Assembly: GCA_016183805.1 (NCBI GenBank)
Contig: JACPDX010000054.1
Location: 1 to 59,985 of the forward strand
DNA from: Bacteroidota bacterium
GTDB taxonomy: Bacteria > Bacteroidota > Bacteroidia > Flavobacteriales_E > Vicingaceae
Length of the DNA: 59,985 bases
Reading direction: 5' to 3'
The notes under the pieces are model-generated. The model was not told where the DNA came from. It searched no databases and saw nothing but the letters and a program-made list of their open reading frames with translations. Made by a program: the position numbers and the translations under genes. Below, piece after piece: positions 7,066 through 15,103 of the stretch. Each line of letters starts with the position of its first letter. Position 1 is the first letter of the stretch.

Positions 7066-8892
7066 ATGTGTGGAATAGTAGGAATTATATCAAAAAACAA
7101 GGAAGATCTCAATAAAATTGAGGCTGCCACACAAACCCTTTCCAAGAGAGGGCCGGATAATCAAAATGTTGTTGTTTATGAACAGCTTGCTTTAGGTCAT
7201 GCCCGGCTTTCTATTATTGATACAACGGAGTCGGCTAATCAACCTTTTACCGACGAATCGGGTAGGTATATCATCGTTTTTAATGGCGAAATTTTTAATT
7301 TTCTCGAATTAAAAGCTGACTTAATAAAACAAGGAATAACCTTTAAAACCAATAGCGATACCGAAGTGTTGCTTTACTTGTTTATAAAGCATGGAAAAGC
7401 TTGTTTGGAGATGCTCAACGGTTTTTTTGCTTTTGTCATTTTTGATAAAAAAAACAACTCCATACTTAGTTTTAATATCGATAAAACTATTGATAGGGTA
7501 AGTTTGTTTAATTATTTTCAGTTCAATTACATTCCTGCCAACAATTCTATTTTTACTAAAGTTAAAAAACTAAAACCGGCACATTTTATTCATTTAACTA
7601 ACATTAATCAATTAACTAAAATACAAGAACATCAATATTATTCCATTCCTTATAACCCAAACAAATACATTTCCAATACGCCAATCAGCTATGAAAATGC
7701 ACAAAAGCAATTGCATAATTTACTCGACGATGCAGTTCAAAAACGCTTGATTTCAGATGTACCTATTGGTACTTTTTTGAGTGGAGGAATTGATTCATCA
7801 GTAATAAGCACAATAGCAAAGCGTTATAAACCAGATTTGAATACCTTTTCGATTGGTTATAAAGATGAACCCTTTTTTGATGAAACCAATTATGCTAATT
7901 TGGTTGCAAAAAAAATTGGAAGTAACCACCATGCATTCTCATTATCGAATAACGATTTGTATGAAAATTTGGATGAAGTATTGGATTACATTGACGAACC
8001 TTTTGCTGATTCTTCGGCTATTGCTGTTTATATTTTAAGCAAATACACCAAAAAACATGTAACAGTAGCTTTATCTGGCGATGGTGCTGATGAGATTTTT
8101 TCGGGATATAACAAACATGCTGCGGAGTTTAGTGTTCGGAATCCTGGTTTAAAAGAATCGTTAATGAAATTTGGGTCTCCTTTATGGAATGTTTTACCGA
8201 AATCCAGAAATCATAAACTAACCAACATCAACCGACAATTGTATAAGTTTAGTTTAGGTGCAAAATTGTCTAACAAAGAAAGGTATTGGCTTTGGGCATC
8301 TATTAATGATGAAAAAAATACCAATGATTTATTTATAAATAATCCAATAAATGAAGCAAATTTCCTGCATAGTTATCATAAGCGAAAAAATATGCTTTTA
8401 AATAATATTACTATTGAAGGTGATATAAATGAAGTGTTTTATACCGACACCAAAATGGTGTTGTTAAACGACATGTTAAAAAAAGTAGATTCAATGAGTA
8501 TGGCGAATAGTCTCGAAATTAGAACTCCTTTTTTGGATTATAGAATCGTTGACTTTGCGTTTTCATTACCCGTTCAATTTAAAATTGACGGGCAATTAAA
8601 GAAAAAAATTCTTCAAGACGCTTTTAGAAAAGAGTTGCCCGAAGAAATTTACAACCGACCAAAACATGGTTTTGAAGTCCCTTTACTATCGTGGTTTAAA
8701 AATGAATTAAAATCAACTATTGAAAATGATTTATTAAGTGATCAATTTATTTTGGAACAAGGAATATTTAATGTAAAAACCATTCAGCAATTAAAAAAAC
8801 AATTATTTTCGAACAATCCAAATGATGCAGCAGCAACGGTTTGGGCATTAATAGTTTTTAATACGTGGTGGAAGAAATATCTTTATAATTAA
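7066..8892 (+). CDS. asnB: Asparagine synthase-type amidotransferase with a missing segment
   Basis: 608 residues. MCGIVG provides the catalytic Cys2 of the class II glutaminase domain, and SGGIDSS near residue 238 is the ATP-binding loop of the synthase domain. The family makes asparagine, or amidates sugars in polysaccharide clusters, from glutamine and ATP. After FDKKNNSIL (to residue 134) the protein goes straight to SFNIDKTID. The almost invariant segment with RDRxGxKPLYY, about 30 residues, is absent and the frame is kept. The glutaminase half is therefore probably not functional as read. The GT4 gene follows after one base. Its position in the polysaccharide region favours sugar amidation, by inference. 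Confidence 0.85.
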   Translation: MCGIVGIISKNKEDLNKIEAATQTLSKRGPDNQNVVVYEQLALGHARLSIIDTTESANQPFTDESGRYIIVFNGEIFNFLELKADLIKQGITFKTNSDTEVLLYLFIKHGKACLEMLNGFFAFVIFDKKNNSILSFNIDKTIDRVSLFNYFQFNYIPANNSIFTKVKKLKPAHFIHLTNINQLTKIQEHQYYSIPYNPNKYISNTPISYENAQKQLHNLLDDAVQKRLISDVPIGTFLSGGIDSSVISTIAKRYKPDLNTFSIGYKDEPFFDETNYANLVAKKIGSNHHAFSLSNNDLYENLDEVLDYIDEPFADSSAIAVYILSKYTKKHVTVALSGDGADEIFSGYNKHAAEFSVRNPGLKESLMKFGSPLWNVLPKSRNHKLTNINRQLYKFSLGAKLSNKERYWLWASINDEKNTNDLFINNPINEANFLHSYHKRKNMLLNNITIEGDINEVFYTDTKMVLLNDMLKKVDSMSMANSLEIRTPFLDYRIVDFAFSLPVQFKIDGQLKKKILQDAFRKELPEEIYNRPKHGFEVPLLSWFKNELKSTIENDLLSDQFILEQGIFNVKTIQQLKKQLFSNNPNDAAATVWALIVFNTWWKKYLYN

Positions 8893-8893
8893 A

Positions 8894-10102
8894 ATGAAAG
8901 AAAAGAAAAAAATAAAAATATTACGTATCATTAACCGCTTTAACTTGGGCGGACCAACCTTTAATGCCGCATATTTAACCAAATACTTGAGTGATGATTT
9001 TGAAACATTGTTAGTTGGTGGAGATAAAGACGATACCGAAGAAAGCTCAACGTTTATTCTCGACCAATTGGGTTTAACACCAATCATTATTCCTGAAATG
9101 AGAAGAGATATTGGGTTTAAAGAAGATAAAATTGCCTATCAAAAATTAAAAAAAATTATTCAAGAATTTCAACCGGATATTGTACATACCCACGCTTCAA
9201 AAGCCGGGACATTAGGCAGGCTTGCAGCATACAAGTGCAAAGTTCCTGTTATTGTACATACTTTTCATGGGCATGTTTTTCATTCTTATTTTGGGAAAAC
9301 AAAAACTTTATTTTTCAAAAATATTGAACGATACTTTGCAAGAAAATCAACAGCAATCATTGCAATCAGCGAAATTCAGAAAAACGAATTAGTTGACATC
9401 CATAAAATTTGTAAAAAGAACAAAATAAAAGTAATACCTCTTGGATTTGATTTGTCAAAATTTCAGGAAAACATTGAAGAGAAAAGAAAATCATTTAGAA
9501 ATTTTTATAAAATAGACGATGATGAAATTGCTATTGGAATAATTGGGCGGTTAGTTCCAATAAAAAATCATCGTTTGTTTATTGATTCATTAAATGAAGT
9601 AAACAAGAAAACATCAAAAAAAATACGTGCTTTTATTATTGGTGATGGTGAAGAAAAGAACATTCTTCTAGACTATTGTGCCGAACTAAAAATTGATTTT
9701 AAAGAATTTACAAAAGAACCAGAAAAAGCAACCATCACTTTTACATCTTGGATAAAGGATATTGATTGGGCAAACGCAGGGCTAGATATTATTGCTTTAT
9801 CATCGTTAAACGAAGGAACTCCGGTAAGTTTAATTGAGGCTCAAGCAGCAAATAAACCAATTGTAACCACAAATGTTGGTGGGGTAGAAAATATTTTATT
9901 ACCCAATATAACTGGGTTGATTGTAAAATCTAACAATTTAATTGAATTTTCTGAAGCTTTATTTAAACTTGTTGATGATGACGAATTAAGGCTGAACATG
10001 AGTAAACAAGGATGGCTTCATGTAAAAGATAAATTTCATTTTACACGTTTAGTAAACGATATGGAGAAGTTGTACGTATCTTTGTTAAACAACTCCAAAT
10101 AA
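8894..10102 (+). CDS. Glycosyltransferase family 4 (GT-B fold)
   Basis: 402 residues. The N-terminal half has the GT4 acceptor-domain pattern (NRFNLGGPT near residue 14, then VHTHASKAG and HTFHGHVFH). The C-terminal donor domain starts around GIIGRLVPIKNH. The donor-site E-x7-E motif EGTPVSLIE lies near residue 306. The family is retaining and uses nucleotide sugars. The enzyme probably adds one sugar to the lipid-linked unit begun by the transferases encoded nearby. It lies one base after the amidotransferase gene, so the two probably share a transcript. Which sugar it uses is not readable. Confidence 0.9.
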   Translation: MKEKKKIKILRIINRFNLGGPTFNAAYLTKYLSDDFETLLVGGDKDDTEESSTFILDQLGLTPIIIPEMRRDIGFKEDKIAYQKLKKIIQEFQPDIVHTHASKAGTLGRLAAYKCKVPVIVHTFHGHVFHSYFGKTKTLFFKNIERYFARKSTAIIAISEIQKNELVDIHKICKKNKIKVIPLGFDLSKFQENIEEKRKSFRNFYKIDDDEIAIGIIGRLVPIKNHRLFIDSLNEVNKKTSKKIRAFIIGDGEEKNILLDYCAELKIDFKEFTKEPEKATITFTSWIKDIDWANAGLDIIALSSLNEGTPVSLIEAQAANKPIVTTNVGGVENILLPNITGLIVKSNNLIEFSEALFKLVDDDELRLNMSKQGWLHVKDKFHFTRLVNDMEKLYVSLLNNSK

Positions 10103-10210
10103 ATTGTGCTTATTAAGCAAGTTTTTAATAAGTTTGTTGACTTATATAGAAATGAAACTATGAAATAGCCATGAACCGAAACCTACAAAAAGTGATGAAG
10201 GTAACATGCT

Positions 10211-10226
10211 TCTGTCAGCTGACGGA
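10211..10226. repeat. GTCAGCTGAC-core palindrome, copy 2
   Basis: TCTGTCAGCTGACGGA differs from copy 1 by one base. It lies 31 nt before the Wza-like gene. Unlike copies 1 and 3, it has no extended complementary arms. Confidence 0.6.
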
Positions 10227-10256
10227 TGGCCGCTTTAAAACAATAAATATCTACAT

Positions 10257-11027
10257 ATGAAATTGAATAAAATTAAAAGCTTACTACTTGTCGTTGTAGC
10301 TTTGTCCATCTATGCTTGTAATGTTAATCCAAGTATAATGATGAGAACTAAAAAAGATTATAAATATGATACAAATCCGGGTGATTCAACAACCGAATAT
10401 AGAATCGGACCCAGCGACATGTTGGATTTTCAATTATATACCAATGAAGGAACACGTTTAATTGATTTAACGGCACTTTCAAATGCTGAAAATAGATTAA
10501 TGGGAACAACCACTACAGATTTATTGGTTGAATATGATGGCAATTGTAAATTTCCTGTTATAGGCAGGATAAATCTTAAAGGCAAAACCATTAAAGAGGC
10601 TGTAGAAATACTTCAAGATGAGTATTCAAAATATTATATCAAACCCTTTGTATTACTTAAAGTTACCAACAGAAGGGTTACTGTTTTTACCGGAATTGGT
10701 AAAGCACAGGTGGTGCCTTTGAACAATCAATATACCACTATTTTTGAGGTTTTGGGAGCTGCCGGAGGATTATTAAAAGAAAGTAAAGCTCATAAAATTA
10801 AATTGATAAGAGGCGATTTAAAAAATCCTAAAGTCTATCTGTTTGATTTTAAAAATATTGAAGGAATTAAAGATGCTGATTTTGTTATGGAAGCAAACGA
10901 CATTATTTATGTTGAACCAAGAAAAAATGTTCTTAGTGAAGCCATTAGAGATGTAGCTCCATTAGTTAGCCTTATTACAAGCACCTTAACCTTAATAATT
11001 GTAATAAATAATTTAAGCAACAATTAA
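10257..11027 (+). CDS. Wza-like polysaccharide export lipoprotein
   Basis: 256 residues. The lipoprotein signal ends IYAC (cysteine near residue 21). YRIGPSDMLDFQLY marks the start of the polysaccharide biosynthesis/export domain, followed by an SLBB-like region (VTVFTGIGKAQVVPL to about residue 200). The C-terminus has a hydrophobic stretch, SLITSTLTLIIVI, that could cross the outer membrane as in Wza. Family members form the outer-membrane channel for capsule or exopolysaccharide. The Wzc-like kinase gene starts 3 nt after it, so the pair forms the usual export and control module. Confidence 0.9.
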   Translation: MKLNKIKSLLLVVVALSIYACNVNPSIMMRTKKDYKYDTNPGDSTTEYRIGPSDMLDFQLYTNEGTRLIDLTALSNAENRLMGTTTTDLLVEYDGNCKFPVIGRINLKGKTIKEAVEILQDEYSKYYIKPFVLLKVTNRRVTVFTGIGKAQVVPLNNQYTTIFEVLGAAGGLLKESKAHKIKLIRGDLKNPKVYLFDFKNIEGIKDADFVMEANDIIYVEPRKNVLSEAIRDVAPLVSLITSTLTLIIVINNLSNN

Positions 11028-11030
11028 TTC

Positions 11031-13451
11031 ATGAGTGATAACCACTTAAATAACCAAAAGAGTGAGGCTATTTCTAATTTTAATACTGAATTAGATATTA
11101 TTCTGTTACTTCAAATTTTCAAGAAAAATTTGCTGTTGTTTATTGCTATTATTCTTGCATGTGTGGTTGTTTCGTTTCTTTACTTAAGATATACCGTCCC
11201 TTTATATCAATCACAATTAGTACTTCAAGTGGGTTCAAAAAACACAGCCGATCAGGTACTTAAAGTGGATAACTTTCAAGAAGATGAAGATGTTGCAAAA
11301 GATGTTGAATTATTAAAATCAAAATTTTTATTAAAACGAGCCTTGGCAAAATTACCTTTAGAGGTTAGTTATTTCAATAAAGGTAAATTTTTAACTTTTG
11401 AGTTGTATAGAAACTCGCCATTAGAAGTGAGTTTTGTTGTTAAAGATTCCAGTATTATAGGTTTGCCTTTTTATGTTGAATTAACTGGAAATAGTAAATT
11501 TAAACTTTATGAAAACGAACTGTTTTTGGGTGAATTTTCAAACAACCAAGAAATTAAGTTATCAAAAGTTAACTTTAAGGTTTTTATAGATGGATACGAA
11601 GAGGTTAAAGCATCACAGTCAAACATAAAAGGCACATCATTATATTTTACCATTAACGATATCGAAAACCTTACCAATAATTACATTTCCAGATTAAATG
11701 TTTACCCTTTAAATCCTTCTGCTAAAACCATAAGTTTATCTTTTCAGGATAATAATGCCGTTAAAACTGCTGATATTTTAACAGCATTAGCTAACGAATA
11801 TATTGTTTATGATATTGAAGAACGTAGTAAAAGTTCTAAAAAGGTAATAGAGTTCTTAGATGATCAATTGGATAAATATTATAACAAAGTAAAATTATCA
11901 GAAAATAGTATCGAAGATTTTCAGAAAACAAACAAGCTTTCTGATATCGATAAATTTTCATCACTTTATGTTGATAGAGTGAATAAACTCGAAAACGATT
12001 TAATAGATTTTGATTTACAAAAAAATGTTTTAACTGAAATTAATAATTCTTTAAAAGGAAAAACAAAAGAAATCAATGTCTATAATTTGTTGCCAATTTT
12101 GTCGGGAACAGAATATGAAACAAGAATAACAGCTTTAATTACTGATTTACAAGATTTATTGGTTCAGCGTCAGAAAATTTTAACTGAATCAACAAAAGAG
12201 AGTGAAACCTTAAAATTACATGACCAACAAATTGAAATTCAGAAAGAAGTGTTGTTCAAATCTATTTCATCGTTAGTAGAAAAACTTGAATATAGAAGAA
12301 AAGAAATTGTCAAGAAGATTGCTGAAATACAAAACAAATACTTAAACGTCCCTGCCAAGGAATTGGAATATGCCCGATTGCAAAGAGTATTATCGATTGA
12401 TGAAAAGTTTTTCACTCTTATTATGGAAAAACGGACGGAATATTCGATTTCTGAAGCAGGATTTGTTCCGCAACACACTATTTTAGACAAAGCTGTTATA
12501 CCGGGATTACCTTTTTCGCCTAATAAAAAAATCATCATAACTACAGGTATTTTATTAGGTATTGTAATTAGTATTATTATTTTAATATTGAGGTATATAT
12601 TAAAGAATACCATTAGCTCAATTGATGAAATTACAAAACATGCAAACGCTCTAGTGGGTATTTTAGGCTCTGTACCAATTTATAGTCGTGAAATACCTGT
12701 TTCGCAATTAGTAATTAATAGGGATCCAAAATCAATTATTTCTGAATCTTTCAGGTCTATTCGAACCAATCTTCAGTTTATTTCTAATGTTGAAGGTAAA
12801 AAAGTAATGGCAATAACTTCGACTATTTCAGGAGAAGGAAAAACATTTTGCACATTAAATTTAGGCGGTATTATTGCCATGTCGGGAAAAAAAGTAATTA
12901 TACTCGATTTAGACATGCGTAAACCTAAAATTCATACTGGTTTTGGAGTCAAAAATGATAAAGGAATGAGTACTATTTTGATTGATAAGGATGATGTAAG
13001 AAGCTGTATTCATCACAGTGAACTTCAAAATCTGGATTTTATAACTTCAGGGCCAATTCCTCCAAATCCTTCAGAGCTTATTATTAGCGGAAAGTTAGAT
13101 GAGGTGGTGGAGGATCTTAAAAAAGATTACGATTTGGTTATCTTAGATAATCCACCTATTGGGTTGGTTTCGGATGCCATGGAAATGCTTAAAAAAGTGG
13201 ATTATCCAATTTATATTTTTAAATGTGAATACTCTAGAAAGAACTTTATCAATAATTTGAATAAATTAATTGTTGAAAATGGCATCAAAAATTTATCAGT
13301 TATTTTAAATGGGGTAGATTTTTCGAATAAATACTATAGCTATGGTTATAATTATAATTATAGTTATGGTAATAAGGATGGTTATTATTACGATGACACC
13401 AAAAAAGAAAACATAGTGAACCGAGTGTTAAAAAGAAAAAAGAAAGGGTAA
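11031..13451 (+). CDS. Wzc-like polysaccharide co-polymerase and tyrosine autokinase
   Basis: 806 residues. An N-terminal membrane segment (about 33-52) precedes the Wzz domain and a long coiled-coil periplasmic region. A second membrane segment lies near 500-520. The cytoplasmic BY-kinase has Walker A SGEGKT (near 600), Walker A' LDLDMRKP, and a Walker B-like segment VILDNPP. A tyrosine-rich tail with about a dozen tyrosines (near 765-785) is the expected autophosphorylation cluster. Such proteins set chain length and control export together with the Wza channel. The gene overlaps rfbC by one base (TAATG). Confidence 0.93.
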   Translation: MSDNHLNNQKSEAISNFNTELDIILLLQIFKKNLLLFIAIILACVVVSFLYLRYTVPLYQSQLVLQVGSKNTADQVLKVDNFQEDEDVAKDVELLKSKFLLKRALAKLPLEVSYFNKGKFLTFELYRNSPLEVSFVVKDSSIIGLPFYVELTGNSKFKLYENELFLGEFSNNQEIKLSKVNFKVFIDGYEEVKASQSNIKGTSLYFTINDIENLTNNYISRLNVYPLNPSAKTISLSFQDNNAVKTADILTALANEYIVYDIEERSKSSKKVIEFLDDQLDKYYNKVKLSENSIEDFQKTNKLSDIDKFSSLYVDRVNKLENDLIDFDLQKNVLTEINNSLKGKTKEINVYNLLPILSGTEYETRITALITDLQDLLVQRQKILTESTKESETLKLHDQQIEIQKEVLFKSISSLVEKLEYRRKEIVKKIAEIQNKYLNVPAKELEYARLQRVLSIDEKFFTLIMEKRTEYSISEAGFVPQHTILDKAVIPGLPFSPNKKIIITTGILLGIVISIIILILRYILKNTISSIDEITKHANALVGILGSVPIYSREIPVSQLVINRDPKSIISESFRSIRTNLQFISNVEGKKVMAITSTISGEGKTFCTLNLGGIIAMSGKKVIILDLDMRKPKIHTGFGVKNDKGMSTILIDKDDVRSCIHHSELQNLDFITSGPIPPNPSELIISGKLDEVVEDLKKDYDLVILDNPPIGLVSDAMEMLKKVDYPIYIFKCEYSRKNFINNLNKLIVENGIKNLSVILNGVDFSNKYYSYGYNYNYSYGNKDGYYYDDTKKENIVNRVLKRKKKG

Positions 13452-13993
13452 TGCAAATTGAAAAAACTGAAATTGATGGATTGTTAATTATTACACCAAA
13501 GGTATTCGAAGATGAAAGAGGTCATTTTTTTGAATCGTTTAATAAAAACATATTTCTTAAAAACGGAATTGATACTGATTTTGTTCAGGATAATCAATCG
13601 TTGTCATACAAAAATGTGTTAAGAGGTCTTCATTTTCAGAATCCACCTTATGCCCAAGCAAAATTAGTTAGTGTTATAAAAGGAGCTGTGCTAGATGTCG
13701 CTGTTGATATTAGAAAAAACTCTAAAACTTTTGGAAAACATTTTAAATTGATTCTATCTGAAAAAAATAAAACAATGCTCTATATTCCTGTTGGCTTTGC
13801 ACATGGGTTTCTAGCTATAGAAGATAATACTGTTTTTTCCTACAAGTGTGGTAATTTTTATCATCAAGAGTCGGAAAATAGTATTTTTTGGAACGATGAA
13901 ACTTTAAATATTGAATGGGGTATAAAAAAACCATTAGTATCAGAAAAGGATAATTCGGCTGTTTCTTTTAAATCGTTTACTAGTCAATTTTGA
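13451..13993 (+). CDS. rfbC: dTDP-4-dehydrorhamnose 3,5-epimerase
   Basis: 180 residues, the usual length. GLRGLHFQNPP-type sequence (here VLRGLHFQNPP) contains the catalytic histidine, and IPVGFAHGF is the second family signature. The enzyme inverts C3 and C5 of dTDP-4-keto-6-deoxyglucose on the way to dTDP-L-rhamnose. rfbA, rfbB and rfbD are not in the window and must lie elsewhere if the pathway is complete. It overlaps the kinase gene by one base and is followed after one base by the WecA-like gene, so it is probably in the same transcript. Confidence 0.92.
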   Translation: MQIEKTEIDGLLIITPKVFEDERGHFFESFNKNIFLKNGIDTDFVQDNQSLSYKNVLRGLHFQNPPYAQAKLVSVIKGAVLDVAVDIRKNSKTFGKHFKLILSEKNKTMLYIPVGFAHGFLAIEDNTVFSYKCGNFYHQESENSIFWNDETLNIEWGIKKPLVSEKDNSAVSFKSFTSQF

Positions 13994-13994
13994 T

Positions 13995-15062
13995 ATGGAA
14001 TTAATTTCTTGGAAACATATTATTTTTTTTATTGGAACAATAATTTTTTCGTTTTTAATCAACTCTATACTTTTAAAATTTGTAAAAACACTAGGTATTA
14101 GAAATCAAAATGAAACTACCATAAGATGGAGTGAACAAGTAAAACCTGCACTTGGCGGATTAAGTTTTTATATTATTTTTTTATTGTCAATTACTTTACA
14201 TCCTTTCATATTTTCGTATAGTGCTTCATCAATCGACTTTCAATTTACCGGTATTATTGGTGCTACTTCGCTTGGGTTTTTAATGGGATTAGCCGATGAT
14301 GCTTATAACACCAAACCATTACTTAAACTAATTACACAAATTTTATGTGGTGTTATTCTGATATATTCCGGAACATACATCACTGTTTTCGATTCGTTAT
14401 ATCTAAACTATTTACTCACCATTGTTTGGGTGGTTGGATTAATGAATTCTATAAATATGTTAGACAATATGGATGGAATTACCACTTCAATTTCTTTAAT
14501 TATTACATTAACCATTTTCGTTATCATGTTGTCAAATCAGGAATTTGATTCTATTGCTATGACAGTAGTAATAGGTTTGTCGGGTACTCTTTTTGCATTT
14601 TTATATTTTAATTGGAATCCATCTAAAATGTTTATGGGCGATACAGGTAGTCAGTATTTAGGTATATTACTTGCCGCATTAAGTATAAATTATTTATGGA
14701 ATCCTGTAACAACAACCGAATTTTCAGTTTCTCGTCAATTTTTAATTCCAATATTATCTTTTATTGTTCCAATTGTAGATACATTAACCGTTGTTATTAA
14801 GCGAGTTGGAAATGGAAAATCGCCATTTATTGGAGGAAAAGATCATACTACCCATCATTTATCTTATTTAGGTTTATCTGAAAAACAAGTTGCAATAATA
14901 GCAGCTTTAATATCAATTGTTTCGTCGGTTTTAGTTGTTTATTTAATCTCTTCAATAAAATATTGGAGTCATGTATATACCATAATATTCTCAAGTTATT
15001 TCTTAATGGTATTTATAACCTTATTCTATATTTCAAAGAAAAATATTGATAAATCAAAATAA
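13995..15062 (+). CDS. WecA/MraY-family undecaprenyl-phosphate sugar-1-P transferase
   Basis: 355 residues with about ten predicted membrane segments. The Mg-binding motif NMLDNMDG lies near residue 153, and the second signature FMGDTGSQYLG near 213. A cytoplasmic histidine motif, GGKDHTTHHLSYLG, near 285 is typical of the WecA branch. The enzyme moves GlcNAc-1-P or a related sugar onto undecaprenyl phosphate. With the other initiating transferase at 2968-4386, this locus encodes two different initiators, so it may serve two glycans or be a fused cluster. A heptad array joins its stop to uvrA. Confidence 0.9.
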   Translation: MELISWKHIIFFIGTIIFSFLINSILLKFVKTLGIRNQNETTIRWSEQVKPALGGLSFYIIFLLSITLHPFIFSYSASSIDFQFTGIIGATSLGFLMGLADDAYNTKPLLKLITQILCGVILIYSGTYITVFDSLYLNYLLTIVWVVGLMNSINMLDNMDGITTSISLIITLTIFVIMLSNQEFDSIAMTVVIGLSGTLFAFLYFNWNPSKMFMGDTGSQYLGILLAALSINYLWNPVTTTEFSVSRQFLIPILSFIVPIVDTLTVVIKRVGNGKSPFIGGKDHTTHHLSYLGLSEKQVAIIAALISIVSSVLVVYLISSIKYWSHVYTIIFSSYFLMVFITLFYISKKNIDKSK

Positions 15063-15103
15063 ATAACAAATCATAAATCCAAAATCTCAAATCGTAAACA
15101 AAA
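15063..15103. repeat. 7-nt-period array (ATCNNAA type), six heptads
   Basis: The spacer from stop codon to the A of the uvrA ATG is exactly 42 nt. It reads as six heptads such as ATCATAA and ATCTCAA. Confidence 0.75.
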
